Part shown: positions 33,507-45,680 of the stretch, one piece after another | Position numbering within the stretch: the first letter of the stretch is position 1 | How the letters are laid out: the number at the start of each line of letters is the position of its first letter | Assembly: GCA_020081605.1 (NCBI GenBank) | Contig: JAHREC010000013.1 | Span: forward strand, 682,001 to 746,000 | From: Albifimbria verrucaria | Taxonomy: Eukaryota; Ascomycota; Sordariomycetes; Hypocreales; Stachybotryaceae | DNA length: 64,000 bases | Direction of reading: 5' to 3' | The notes under the pieces: generated by a model | The model's input: the letters and a program-made list of their open reading frames with translations, nothing else | Database searches by the model: none | Told to the model about the DNA's origin: nothing | Program-made: the position numbers and the translations under genes

Positions 33507-33767
33507 GGTTTCTCAGTCGGGTAATTCGCGATGGTATTTCGAATCAAAGATGCTACGAGATCCACTGACCAGGTACGGCACCCTTGCTTAGAAGCTAGAA
33601 GAAGGATTCATCATAAGATATAAAGTTGCTGGAGATTCCACAAGGCAACTCGCCCTTATTGAATTGCTTCATCAAGAGAGTCCGTATCACTCGAACGATT
33701 TTGTTTCATTCCTTTCCACTCATCGCCAAGTTAGACCAACAGAGAAACCAAGTTCAACACAAACACC

Positions 33768-34935
33768 ATGTCTTATCCGGCCCTTCATTCAGCTGTTATC
33801 ACACCGGGCAAGCGACAACCGCTTCAAGTTATCCAGGTGCCCACTAAAGCTCCTGAGCCTGGTGAAGTCGTTGTTCGTGTTGACTGGACATCATCGTCAC
33901 CCCTCGACTTGCACCAGGCTGATGGTGCTCTGCTCACAAACCCCAACTCTATCCTCGGACACACCTTTGCCGGTGTGGTTGTGGCACTGGGACCTGAAGA
34001 TCCGACAGCTGCAAAGCCAGATGCAGCCCCGCTAGTTGTTGGTGATCGTGTTGCTGGCTTTACTCCTCCAAATCAGGTGCAAGCGGGTTTCCAGACATAT
34101 GTGACGGTTCCGACCCACCTGATGGGCCGTGTTCCTTCCAATATCACATTAGAAGCAGCTGTCACAGTCCCTACGAACCTGATTACTGCCTTTCATACAA
34201 TCACCCATGACTTGGGCCTTGAATTGCCGTGGCCAATTCCCCAGAACTGGGTTCCGAAAGAAGCCGAAGAGCCAATCTTGATCTGGGGAGCAGCAAGCAG
34301 CGTAGGGCTATTTTCTGTCCAAGTTCTTCGTCATTGGGGTTACAAGAACATACTCGCAGTCTCGAGCAGAAAGCATCATGCTGAGTTAAAGACCCTGGGG
34401 GCCAGGGCATGCTTCGATTACAACGATCAGGATGTGGTGGACAAAATCAATGCTCATGAAGAACTGATACTTCATATTATTGACTGTATCGGCCACCTCG
34501 ACGGCACCCTTCGACCCTTGACAGGTATTGCCAAAAGGGTACAACTGTTGCAATAATGATGCCTGCTATTTTGCGCGATGCGACTGACACTGCTGAGCCA
34601 ATCCTGAGTATGGAGCCCGAATCCCTACTTCAAGAATACTGGAAAGACGGTGTCAATCTTATCGGTGTCAGGACATTCTTTTACGACAAGGTAAGTCAAT
34701 ATGCTCTAAGCTGCAGTCCTAATTATACTCACAAATTTATTAGAATGAATTCTTCAAGGTCCACTTACAACAAGACATAATCCCGAGACTCTTGGAATCA
34801 GGTGCGATTCTGCCTAACAAGCAGAGAATTGTGGAAGGTCCTACACTACTTGACCGTGCCACCAAAGCCATGGCGTTGTTGCGACAGCGTGCACCGAGCG
34901 GTGAACGACTAGTATGGAGGGTAGCTGATGAATGA
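33768..34935 (+). CDS. MDR-superfamily (zinc-binding-type) reductase, ToxD-like
   Basis: Two exons (intron 34691-34743), about 371 aa. GroES-like N-terminal domain with EVVVRVDWTSSSPLDLH and SILGHTFAGVVVALG, then the Rossmann domain with ILIWGAASSVGLFSVQVLRHWG binding NADPH. No structural-zinc Cys set, so this is the zinc-free enoyl-reductase/quinone-oxidoreductase branch, the ToxD/trans-enoyl-reductase style common near fungal metabolite genes. The frame slips at A4 34533-34536; adding one A restores AIMMPAILRD and the remainder. No core PKS or NRPS is in this window. Cytosolic. Confidence 0.87.
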
Positions 34936-34994
34936 GGGATATGGACAAAAGCATGTAATTCTATTTTAATTCAATCCACATTCCTATGTTCCAT

Positions 34995-37545
34995 CTATCT
35001 CTGGTCAAGTAACGACAGCCAATCTCCTAGTTCTGGCTCCATCGGGTTAGAATGATATAGGAAATTAGAAGTGAGCCCGCCTGCATCTGGAATATCGACA
35101 TCTGTAATTGAAGTCTCCGAGTTGATAACGTGAAATCCGGATCCATCGTCATATCCACTAGGAGGCCCAGCATTAAAAGCGTCGATGTTGTAAGTGGATA
35201 TATCCATATTGAGCCAAGAATCATCGAGCGGAACATCTACGGGCATACTTTGTGACCCAATCACAGAGTATTCGTCTAAGACTTGAGAAGATTTCCCGAG
35301 GGACATCTCCAACTCAAACTTCAACCTCTCCTGAGCAGCTGATGTGTCAAACCCAATGCCACCATCTTCAAGACCATAAAGCTCCGTGGTCGCAGTATTT
35401 GAGTTATTGAGATGGCCTAGCTGCATGACCAAATTCGGATTTGAGCGAAGACGCTTGATTTCATCGTCTCGATATTGGCTCACTTTCGACACGAATCTAT
35501 ACGTTGACTTATTTGAAAAGTGGCTTCGTCCATGGTATGGTATGTTCTCAACTACTTTTCGACACAAACCCCAAGTCTTTTCGGAGGTTGGTGTCCAAGG
35601 AAGCTTGAGAAGCAATGCAAGTGAGGCGCTGAAAGGGTGCCACGGAATATAGGCACGGAACATCCAACTCCATTTATGGGTATCTTCCTGTGTCCTGAAT
35701 TGCATCATGTGATCGACACAAGCCGATGATATAACCAATGATTCGAGCATTTTCTCCTCGTTTGTTTCCCAAATGTGTCGAAAGGACATAGTGACAGCTA
35801 GTTCGTAGTCCACCAAGAGCAGAGTGCTGTAGACTCTAAGGAAGTAGTGAAGCGGGTTCCCAAGCTGTATCCGACCTCTAAGACCTGCTGCTAGTTCTTT
35901 CCTGGCGTCTTGAACCATTCTTAATCCCTTGGCGTACGTATCATCAGGTAGCTTTGTATGCCCATGACCGTCGAACAATTCTCTCTTGAATTTGCGCTTG
36001 AACCTCCAAATATGACAACAGGTAATGGTAAAGGTGGCGTCAGTAAACCCATTGCTAATTGGAGGAAGTTCAATCATATCAGGTTTGATTTCCGAGTCGT
36101 CAAGCTGGGATGGAAAAGACACGTCGAAACTTGCCTCGGGCAATCCAGCCTCAGACAATGTGCAGTTTCCAGTTCGACCGTCATTCAGACATATTTGCCA
36201 CCATAATCTCCGGCGCATCTCAGCATCGAATGGTGAGAGGTTCGGGAAATGAGAGCCGTCACGATGTAACCCTATCGATAATGCGAGTCTAAATAGGAGG
36301 CCATTCAAAACCCATCGAGATTGAGGATCGCCTTCCAAGTCGACGACTTCAAGATATATGACGAATGCTTGTAAAATAACGAAGTCCTTGGTGAACAAGA
36401 AACCACTCTTGCTTAAGGCCTGCTCTGTTCCATACTTGTACTTTGAAACAAGCTGCGCTTTCTCTGCGTCAAAGTTCTCCCTGACCTGAGCAATAATTAG
36501 CTACAGTGCGCTCGAGTAATCAAGACGCTAGCATATGACATACTTCCTCTTCAGTCATTGATGTTACCGCTGCTAAGCATATTGCAAATGTTAAGGCCTG
36601 GATAGCAGTGGGCATGTCCTTGAGACGACCTAGCCCAACAAAGATTTTGTCAATCGCTTTGTTAAAGCAATTTAAGCAAACTTGAGAGTTTCATACCTTT
36701 AAACTCCTTGAAGAGCTTAGAAATCGTCGGAACGTGTAGAATTTTAATGCATGGATCAATATTCTCGGTGTAGACCTGCCAAATATATGGTATCAGGGAT
36801 GGTAGCGGCCAAAAGTCTTGGTTTGCATTGGACTCATTAGCCAGAAAGAAGGGCTCTCTCCGAGGCGGAGACGATGTAGACTGAGAGATTGACGAGTCAT
36901 GTTCACTGGCATCTGAGTCTTGGAAATCGGCTCGAATAAATTTCAGCTGATCGGAAAGTTAGTGGTAATGCAAGAAGACGAGAGCCTTGGACTACGCACT
37001 TCTTCAAGAATGGTGTTCAGAAAGTGATGTTCTATGTACATGCTCTCACGTTCATGTGTGAGGAGCATCCCGACGCCTGAAGGAGCTCTTGATTTATCGC
37101 GTTCGCTTATCTTGGAATGTTTCTGGGAAGCTTGGAGGTCCGACCTAATGTAATGCGAAGAGTAGTAATTACTCTGTTCTCTTGACGATCGGACGCCTTT
37201 CTGAAGCTTATTCTCCTCCGCGTCACGCTTCTCCAGTTGGGAACTTAAATCCTCTACCACTCGCTCTAACTGCCGAAGTCGACCAAGAAGCTCCAGTTGT
37301 CGACGATTGGATTTGTCTATGAGGTCCGTTTCAGACTGCCGCGTTGGAAGACGACCAGTTGAAGGAAAGGAACAGTCAAGGGATCCTTTCACACAATGGT
37401 AGCATGGCCGTTGTCTATCACAACGGACTTTCCTCTTGCGGCAGTTGAAGCAGCTCCATAGGCTAGTGGGTGGGCTCGGGCTATCCATCGTCGCCCGAGG
37501 TGTTGCATCAGACAGCTGTCCTGTCCTCGGCCTAACGGCGGACAT
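34995..37545 (-). CDS. Zn2Cys6 transcription factor with fungal_trans domain
   Basis: Four exons (introns 36947-36999, 36630-36696, 36486-36543) sum to exactly 790 codons plus stop, with no frame break. The zinc cluster CFNCRKRKVRCDRQRPCYHC is near residue 33, followed by a coiled-coil (LELLGRLRQLERVVEDLSS). The middle homology region (fungal_trans) includes SKSGFLFTKDFVILQAFVIY and LRRLWWQICLNDGR-like text. The acidic C-terminus carries probable activation sequence. Two starts are possible (37545 or 37488); the frame stays open upstream without a better start. Divergent from the GST gene across a 0.5-kb promoter holding three CGG palindromes. Confidence 0.9.
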
Positions 37546-37750
37546 CCTCTGTGAACAAGGTGAATGGCGAGACACAGAATATCCACTTGCAGGATTGCGG
37601 TTTGCCAATTGGGTACATAACACAGGTTGCCTGGAGAAAAGAAACCCTTTGCGGAGTTGACTGCAGACAGCACCGAGAGGCGAATTGTGTTGCTTTGTAA
37701 CAGCCCTTGGAGATCTGCTGACAAGTAGGCCAGAATCGATTGTGATTGGA

Positions 37751-37760
37751 TCGGGGTCCG
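37751..37760. promoter_or_regulatory. TCGGGGTCCG site, copy 1
   Basis: CGG-N3-CCG palindrome. An identical 10-mer occurs 119 bp further on. Confidence 0.45.
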
Positions 37761-37780
37761 AGGTGCCAGGATCCCTGTCT

Positions 37781-37795
37781 TTCGGATGGTCCGAA
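37781..37795. promoter_or_regulatory. TTCGG-N5-CCGAA perfect palindrome
   Basis: Five-base arms with a 5-bp spacer, containing CGG-N5-CCG as in the other divergent promoter of this group. Confidence 0.5.
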
Positions 37796-37869
37796 GTCAG
37801 CATCCTTTTGCAAGGTGTTCGCGAAGGAAGTAAGCTGTGTATGTATGGTAACGGCATGAACACATGAAC

Positions 37870-37879
37870 TCGGGGTCCG
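37870..37879. promoter_or_regulatory. TCGGGGTCCG site, copy 2
   Basis: Second copy of the same 10-mer, about 200 bp before the GST start codon. Confidence 0.45.
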
Positions 37880-38078
37880 TTGCATTGCTTTGAATTTGTC
37901 AGAGATATGCAAAAGATGATCTACAATATCCAATGTTAACAACTTAGTTTTTACTATATATGGCTTGAGTAAGTCAACGATAAATTGAAATCTTTACACT
38001 CAAGCAGAATCACACATCACCAACTAACAACTATTATTAGACAACTCTATCTCAGTCATAGCTCTTTCATTTGACAAT

Positions 38079-38844
38079 ATGGCCAGCCTCAAGCCCTTTG
38101 ATCTCTATTACCTTGGGACCAGTGCGAACCCTTGGAAGGTGGCCATGATTCTCGAAGAACTTGGCTTACCCTACAACTTGAAGAAAGTGCTCTTCCAAGA
38201 CGTTAAGAAGGAACCGATAATCTCACTCAACCCGAATGGGCGTCTTCCCATTTTGGTTGACCCGAACAACAATGGCATTACTCTCTGGGAGGTGAGCTAC
38301 TGGCCTAGAAGTTCCTGTTGGATTCGGACAAGCTATCATTTACTGACCGGAGAATTTACAGTCTGCCGCTATTATCGAGTACTTGGTTGAACTCTATGAT
38401 AAAGATGCTACACTCGCATATACTTCGTCCCCAGAGAAGCACCACCTCCGCACATGGGTGCATTTCCAGATGAGCGGACAGGGCCCATATTTCGGACAGG
38501 CTGGTTGGTTTCATTTCTTCCATCCAGAGAAGCTACCATCCGTGATCGAAAGATACGAGAAAGAGGTGGGACGTGTGGTTGGTGTTGTTGACCTGCACCT
38601 TACAAGGCAGGGAACGGACTACTTGGTCGGCGACAAGGTGACCTATGCCGATATCATGTTCGTTCCTTATTTTTCTGGTGTGTCCGTTCTTGCACCCTCG
38701 GTCGATGTCACCGAGCAGAAGGCCTATACAGCTTGGTTGAACCGACTCACTGCTAGGCCTGCAGTCAAGCGCATCTTGGAAAGAATCGCCAAGGAAAAAG
38801 AGTTGGTGGAGGCAGAGACGAAGGCATTCATTCGTAAGGACTAG
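38079..38844 (+). CDS. Glutathione S-transferase, Ure2/GstA-like
   Basis: Two exons (intron 38292-38361), intact 231 aa. The N-terminal thioredoxin fold has LYYLGTSANPWKVAMILEELG and GRLPILVDP with cis-Pro. The C-terminal domain includes WVHFQMSGQGPYFGQAGWF, typical of the fungal Ure2p/GstA-like class, and the YLVGDKVTYADIMF N-capping motif. It conjugates or reduces electrophiles with glutathione in the cytosol. No frame break. It is divergent from the second Zn2Cys6 gene and may form a detoxification unit with the MDR reductase. Confidence 0.92.
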
Positions 38845-39375
38845 GCAAAGCAATGGAAGTGTGCAGGGCGTTTCCACGTCGAGTTGGATCCAGGAATTGA
38901 TATGATAGAATTATTATTATCTCAAGCACTTAAGTGTTTTACTTTCAGGACATTGAGTAACTGCCAAGTTCTTACTTCACGATTTTACATTCGAGAATTT
39001 GTTTCATTGCGTTCGCTGGGTTTATTATCTTGTTGAGTTTTGAATGCTTACAGTGTTCATGAACATAATATACCAAGAAACGTTGTCAGACACAACACGA
39101 AATACGAGCGGCACACAACAGCGAAATTAATTTCAAAATAATCCAAAGCTTATGCAAAAAGATTTAGTAGAGCAGAATCTAGTCCTCAAATCCACACTTG
39201 TGCGTAACCATGGAAAGTCAGCATTCTGGGGCCCTTTTCAGCTCGTTCAGGGGTCCCTAGCAAGTGTTACCACTTAAAGTCCAAACTAACGCCCCTCAAT
39301 CGAAGACAAAATATGTACGCATATTCTTGATATGGCTGGGTTGAATAATTCTCTATCATTCAAAGTCTTCACATC
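38845..39375. other. Intergenic
   Basis: About 530 bp between the GST end and the HET gene start. AT-rich, nothing recognised. Confidence 0.55.
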
Positions 39376-41213
39376 ATGACCTCCGAGTTCCTGTATGATG
39401 AACTCCCAAAAATGGCTGGATCAGACTATTACATCTCCAGCCTGGAGAATCCGAGCAAGCTCTGCAATGCAGTCTTGTTTCAACTAGCCTTGAAGACGCA
39501 CCACAGTATGAAGCCTTGTCGTACACATGGGGTGATCCAGAAGCGACCGATACACTGATCTGTGGTCACATATCAGTTGGAATCACCGCCAATTTAAGCG
39601 ATGCACTTCGTCGTTTACGCCTGGAGAAAGACGTCAGGATTATTTGGGCTGATGCCATCTGCATCAATCAGCAAAACATTCCTGAAAAGGAACACCAGGT
39701 TGGACAAATGCGAGCTGTATATGAATGTGCGAGCAAAGTGGTCATCTGGGCTGGTCTCGATCCTGTTGGAGATATTCCTCTTGCCTTTCAGCATATCCGC
39801 GAAACCAACAAATATTTTGACGCAGAATTGAAGAAATACGGTGACATTCATGCCATACCCACTGTGGCTTCGGATAGCCCCATGCTATCTGTGGAACGGT
39901 GGCAGGCTACACTCACAATGTTCTCTTTGCCCTGGTTCTCTAGAGTATGGGTATTGCAAGAAGTTGGATTAGCCGCAACGGCAATCTTCCACTGTGGCGA
40001 GTATAGCATCGACTGGAGCGATATCGTGGAGTACTCCATGCTCGCGACAATGCGCGCAGATTTGGAATCCGTGCCCGTGTTGATACCCTGGGGCAGAATT
40101 GTCGATCCTTTCCTACTGCTGTGGTGCACATTTGGAACCAAGAAATCATGGCGATTCGAACGTCGTTTCATCAATCAGATTGCGTCTTCTTCTGGGAATA
40201 AGGCGCGTGCACATCTTTAACGGTGCTGTTTACAGGGTTGGCCTTTGATGCTACAGACGCACGCGACCGTATTTATGCATTCCTTGGCCATCCTGGTGCC
40301 AGGGTGAATAACACAGCTCTGATCGAACCAAATTACACCATTGATAAAGACGAGCTTTACTACTCAGTGGCCCTTCATTTACTGCGCGATATGGGCGACC
40401 TTGTCTTGTTGTCAACGACGGATCCGAAGCCTGACGAAAAGAGCTCATTACCATCATGGGTGCCTCGGTGGGATGTGAGGCGTGGGACGGTGTATCTAAG
40501 CTCATTTCCAGGAGTCTACAGATTCTTCAACGCATCTAAATTCCCTGATGTTACTAAAAATGATTATCTTGCAGAAGTCAGCAAGGGTGGTGTGCTTAAG
40601 CTCCGTGGTCTTCCAATTGGCTCGATCGACAAATGCAGTACTACCATGGGAGTGGACACTTTGATATATGCATCGGATGATACCTTCACGAATGGAATGG
40701 AACAGGCTTTTAAAGACGTGGATCTTCAGGGTGCTTTGAAAAAGGCGCCATATAGTGACGCACTGCGTGCGGTTGCCCTCACCATGATCGTGGGACAAGA
40801 TGCTGTCGGAGACCCCTACCCGAAGACGATGCTGACCTCCGCAACGGATTCCGTGCGTATTGCTACTATATGATGACACCGGACTATTGCGATAATCTTT
40901 TCGGGGAAACGCCGAGTTTTGAGGGGATGAGCTCAAGTTCTTACAGGAAATCCGACAGCATTGTAACCTGCGTCGATTTTTCGTGACACAAACAGGCCAC
41001 TTCGGCGTGGGACCGGCATTGATGGAGCCGGGAGACCTATGCTACGTATTCATCGGGGCATCAGTGCCATTCATAATTCGACCTGTTCCTGATGCAGAGA
41101 CGTCGCGGTATGTTCTGGTGGGCGAGTGTTACATACACGGATTTATGAAGGGTGAGGCAATCGACAAATGGAAGGACGGCGAGAACTCTCTTCAGGATAT
41201 TCTTTTGGTTTAG
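39376..41213 (+). CDS. HET-domain (heterokaryon incompatibility) protein
   Basis: About 613 aa, single exon. The N-terminal IRLLHLQPG-like strand, YEALSYTWGDPEATD, IIWADAICINQQNIPEKEHQV and WFSRVWVLQEVGLA are the hallmark blocks of the HET domain. A C-terminal half with DARDRIYAFLG and a terminal GHFGVGPALMEPGD/YVLVGECYIHGFM block follows, as in many single HET proteins. HET proteins trigger cell death on contact with non-self partners; whether this one is an allorecognition gene is unknown. Four frame breaks (A5 39408-39412, T3 40216-40218, C3 40819-40821, G4 40923-40926) are each fixed by one added base, and the total then equals whole codons. Confidence 0.88.
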
Positions 41214-41831
41214 TGGCATTGCATTTGTCTTAACTTCAGCTTCAGATAGTCAACTGATAGGAATAGGTAACGTTATGTGTGTAATTATAGCGTCTCAGAT
41301 GGGGCCAATGTCTCGACAGCGTGCACGCTAGGTGTTGCCCTTATCAACCAGTTCCCTACTTGTAAGGCCAAGTATTCAAAATCCAGACCTCTGTTACATG
41401 CGGTTTCCAACGTGTTTCGCCTTATTCCTGCTCAATCACACAAGTGGTAGGATCAGCAGCAACGGTCATGCCTTACAAATGCCATAGTGCCCCAGTATGA
41501 TGCCTATGGTCAATTGCGGGCGCACTGGGCTCCTGATAGGCGATGACGTGAGAGCGTCACCGAGTCGCGCCATGGCCATGCCTATCACGCGTCACCCTCC
41601 CTGGCTGGCTGAACAAGGCCGTGACGACCGCATGTGAACGGATTGTAAAACATCCTTCCCGGCTGTTCCGGTGGTTTGAAATGATAATGTGGACGTGATT
41701 GTTTTTGTAATTGCAACTGGTTTTGATTTATTGGACGATTGCTTGGGACATTTACACGGCGACGAAACCTACACCTATGACCATCACAGACAGCATTCCA
41801 TACGAACCAAGTCCAGGTTTCGAAATCGGCC
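41214..41831. other. Intergenic, permease promoter
   Basis: About 620 bp with no credible frame. Contains 3' flank of the HET gene and 5' flank of the permease. Confidence 0.5.
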
Positions 41832-43593
41832 ATGTCAGCTAATAGGAACCCGGAGCTGCGGCCGCTCCTGGCAGACGAGAACGTTCCCCGACCGATATCG
41901 AGTCAATCCAACATCTCGCATACGTCCAAGCTCAGTAAGGGACCGACAAGCAGCGCTGAAGAAGATATCGGTGTCGGAGAAGTCCATTCGCGTTCCGTCG
42001 AAGATGATGTTTTGCCCGAGACCTCTACCCTCGGTCGCACGCTATCGTGGCAGAGCGCCTACATCCTCGTTATATCAAGGGTCATTGGCAGCGGCATCTT
42101 CGCCACGCCTGGTGTCATTGTCCGATCAGTCGGCAGTCCTGGTCTCGCGCTTTTGCTATGGGGAGCAGGTGTTCTGATTGCTGCCTGCGGTCTTGCAGTT
42201 TCTTTAGAATATGGATGCATGCTCCCACGATCGGGCGGAGAGAAGGTCTACTTGGAATACACGTACCGCCGTCCTCGCTTCCTGGCGTCTACATTAGTCG
42301 CGATACAGGTGGTCATCTTGGGTTTCACTGCGAGCAACTGCATTATCTTTAGCCAGTATGTGCTCTTCGCGCTTGGCATTGACGATGCCAGCGATGCTCT
42401 TCGGAAAGGCCTTGCCGTTGGCCTTCTCGTCGCGATTACCATAATCCACGGATGCTTCCCGAGAACAGGCATACGGCTTCAAAACTTTCTTGGCTGGATC
42501 AAGATTGGTATTGTGATTTTCATGATATTCTCTGGGTTATATGTTCTAGTATTTCGCCCTGATACTGGCACCGCCGTGGTCCGAAATCAATTGTCGTGGG
42601 ACAGGCTTTGGCAAGACAGCGTGTGGAATTGGGGTACCATCTCGACGGCTTTCTTCAAAGTCACGTACTCTTTTGCAGGGCTGGACAACGTCAGCAACGT
42701 CTTGAACGAAGTGAAGAACCCCGTACGAACACTCAAATCTGTGACGGCTGCGGCATTGGTCACGGCGTCTGGTCTGTACTTTCTCATTAACGTGGCGCAT
42801 TTCTTGGTTGTTCCGCTTGAAGAGATCAAGCAGAGCGGAGAGCTTGTTGCTGCACTTTTCTTCGAGCGCATATTCGGACAGAACTTTGGTAGAATTGCCC
42901 TTCCCTTGCGGTAGCTTTGTCGGCTGTCGGCAACGTATTGGTCGTCTCATTTGCAATGGTAAGCTACATGCAACTCTAGCATCTCCTGACTAACGCCTCT
43001 GCAGGCTCGTATCAAGCAAGAAATTGCCCGACAGGGCTTTTGCCCTTCTCGCGATTCTTATCCTCCACGAAACCATTCAACTCACCATTGGGTGGCTTTA
43101 TTGTTCACTTTATCCCGTCACTTCTTGTTATTGTCCTTCCACCTTCAGGAGAGGTATACTCCTTTATATTAGAGCTGGAGGCGTATCCAGGACAGATATT
43201 TAGTCTGGCGATCGCCTCTGGTCTGCTTTACCTACGATATAAGCGTCCTGAGATTAAGAGGCCGTTCAAAGCTTGGCTATTTGCGCCAGTGGTCAAACTG
43301 ACACTGAGTCTCTGTTTACTTGCTGCACCATTTTTCCCACCAGAGCATAAGCCCACAAATGGCTTGTTCTATGCCACTTATGCTATTGTTGGCGTGGGCA
43401 TGTAAGAATAACCACAATCTTATCACTATCCAGGTTGAAGGCTAACAAATTATGCAGTTTTGTCACGGGAGTTGTATATTGGTACATTTGGACAATCTTG
43501 TTACCTCGTTTGGGAAATTATAGACTTGACGAGGACACTGAGATCTTGGATGATGGAACTTCCATTACAAAGCTAGTAAAGAAGAGGTTATGA
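41832..43593 (+). CDS. LAT-family amino-acid permease (methionine permease-like)
   Basis: Three exons (introns 42959-43004 and 43402-43457), about 553 aa. A hydrophilic N-terminus of about 65 residues precedes roughly twelve membrane segments. Typical LAT/APC blocks are VISRVIGSGIFATPGVIV (TM1 with the GSGIF substrate loop), SLEYGCMLPRSGGEKVYLEY, and YSFAGLDNVSNVLNEVKNP. This resembles fungal high-affinity methionine permeases (Mup1 type); exact substrate is inferred. Plasma membrane. Frame breaks at T2 42906-42907 and T4 43038-43041 are each fixed by one T. The last exon reads through to a basic C-terminal tail. Confidence 0.9.
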
Positions 43594-44148
43594 AGATAGT
43601 CACTAGGTCATGAAACAGGATAGGCAGGCATAGTCATTTTCGCTTAGAAGGTTTTGGTAGATTTGGCAATCTTGATGATAGATGACTCAATCGAATGGTA
43701 ATGATACAGCCTATTGTACGGTTCCGGGTGTTCCGATTTGTAGTCTGGTCATATTATCAGGAAACTATCTCCTAAGAGTTACTCAAATTCCAGCATCAGA
43801 CAATGAATCGATGTATGTGGGTCGTGTCCACGGCTTTGGGTCATAGATGCACCCTTCGGAACCGCCAAGGTGTCAATGCAGCAGCCAGGCCGATTTCAAA
43901 TCAACCAGTTGATCAATGACAAAAGCCAACTTTATCGGGCGATATTCGTCCCGCTGAGCGTTCATGCGGGGTATGATGAAGGCAGGATTAACAATCAGGC
44001 CAAGCGTAGTTGGCCCGAGATGACGTGCTCACCAGGTGGTGCAACCTAACCAACACCATATATAAACGGCGTCTACTCCGACAGTGGCCCATTATTTACT
44101 GAGACTCAACAGTACAGAAAGATAGCATACTATCAACCAAGTTACAAG
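43594..44148. other. Intergenic
   Basis: About 555 bp. A TATATAAA box lies near 44060, about 90 bp before the next start codon. Nothing else recognised. Confidence 0.55.
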
Positions 44149-45122
44149 ATGGCAACTGCAGCAGTTCAACATTCATTCACCCATGAGGGCCTTGATACCG
44201 TCAAGCAGCCCCAGTTGCAGCCACAGATCGACCAGAAGACTACTTCCAAGTCCAGCGGGAAGAAGGACGTCGTTGTGGAGCTCAAATTCTACAAGGCAAA
44301 TGAAGATGGCTCTCCGCCTCACCCAACCTATATTGATCGCCCAGAGACATATGAGCGGCCTTACGAGTCTCACGATGTGACCATTCATGATGTTAGGGGC
44401 GACGAGCAAAATTACTCCCTGGATAAGCAGGGCTTCCAAATCTACCCCACGTATCTGTAGAGAAGGACTTCATCGACGACGAGCAGATCAAGGCTCAGTA
44501 CTATCCCGAGACTGAGCAGCTCCTAAAGGACGCGTATGTTTGACTACGTCTTTACTGGATTCTAAAACTAAACAATTGATAGTACTGGTGCTTCCAAAAT
44601 CTTCATCTTTGACCACACTATCCGCCGCAAGAGACCTGGCGAGGGACAGGAGAGCGCTGCTTCTCGTGGTCCAGTTCAGCGAGTTCACATCGACCAGTCG
44701 TATGACGCAGCAAAGTCTCGTGTTCCCCATCATCTGCCCGAAGAAGCCGATGAGCTCCTCAAGGGCCGTTACCAGATTATCAACGTGTGGCGCCCCATCA
44801 GGACCGTTGAGCGCGATCCTCTCGCCATTGCTGAGGCCGGCACTGTTTACGACTCAGACCTGATTGTCACCGAACTCATCTACCCCAACCGCAGGGGTGA
44901 GACACTTCAGGTTCGATACAACGACAGCCAGAAGTGGTTCTACAAGTCAAACCTTACTCCCGAGGAGGTTATCCTCATCAAGTGCTTCGACAGCAAGACT
45001 GATGGTCGAGCACGACGAGTTCCCACACCGCATTTTCGGACCCAACCGCTGCTCCAGACGCGCCAGCCAGAGAGAGTATCGAAGTGCGTGCGCTTGTGTT
45101 CCACCCAGATGATCGCGAATAG
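44149..45122 (+). CDS. AsaB/CmcJ-family hydroxylase/desaturase-like protein
   Basis: Two exons (intron 44534-44582), about 308 aa. Characteristic blocks are VELKFYKANEDGSPP, HDVTIHDVRGDEQNYSLDKQGFQ, the FIFDHTIRRKRPG strand after the intron, a QRVHIDQSYDAAK His-containing motif and YQIINVWRPI followed by SDLIVTELIYPNRRGET. These match the fungal AsaB / CmcJ-like family, often annotated GA4 desaturase or 7-alpha-cephem-methoxylase-like and found both in metabolite clusters and elsewhere. Non-haem iron chemistry is likely but unproven here. Frame breaks at C4 44445-44448 and C3 45022-45024 are each fixed by one C and move the stop to 45122. Confidence 0.85.
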
Positions 45123-45680
45123 ATGATACTGGGTTCATTTGTATACATACACATGATGGCATGATTGTATGACGCGGGTTACTGGATGTACAGATTGTGT
45201 TCCAAGACTGAGATGATAACAGAATAGGGTCAATCAATATTACTTATAATAAACCTGCCTGTGTTATGAACGATTGCATATTGAACTGGCGTCATGGGAA
45301 ATAAGAGCCAGAGAAGCAATAGCGTGAGTGGTGTGCTCTAAGATGACAAGGATCACGATTTAGCTGGACACGCTAGATGGCTGCAACCTAGAGTGACCCA
45401 TGGTGAATTCAGCTACCTGACAACTGATAGTGCAATATTCTGCTCAACTTCAGCTTTGGCAAAATCTTACGTACATATACGAAGCAACGTTGCAAACTTT
45501 CTGACAATCAATAGTCGTGGGAACACGTGGGGCTTTGGGCTGGGCGGAGAGTCTCGATTCAACTTGGCATTAACAAATCCTCCGGACTATAAATACGGGA
45601 ATAGTCCACTTCACTTGTCACTAATTGACAACGGTGTCAAGATAACACTTTGACCAAGTATCACTCCGCAACAGAGCACA
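45123..45680. other. Intergenic
   Basis: About 560 bp. An 86-codon frame at 45393-45653 has no family resemblance and a poor start; I treat it as chance or 5' leader of the DUF218 gene. Confidence 0.5.

Larger units (their letters stand above)
33173..33767. promoter_or_regulatory. Divergent promoter of AflR-like regulator and MDR gene
   Basis: About 595 bp between two start codons on opposite strands. It contains a perfect TGACGTCA and a CGG-N5-CCG site, listed separately. Confidence 0.6.
37546..38078. promoter_or_regulatory. Divergent promoter of second Zn2Cys6 gene and GST
   Basis: About 530 bp. Contains one CGG-N5-CCG and two identical TCGGGGTCCG (CGG-N3-CCG) sites. Confidence 0.55.

Noticed and set aside
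31964..38844. A complete biosynthetic gene cluster
   Set aside because: Regulators and tailoring-type enzymes are present but no core synthase lies in the window, so only a small co-regulated group is proposed.
39376..41213. Calling the HET gene a pseudogene
   Set aside because: All four breaks are at short runs, one added base each restores every conserved block, and the same pattern affects housekeeping genes in the window.
45393..45653. 86-codon plus-strand frame before the DUF218 gene
   Set aside because: No recognisable motif; the DUF218 gene has its own good start and complete domain downstream.
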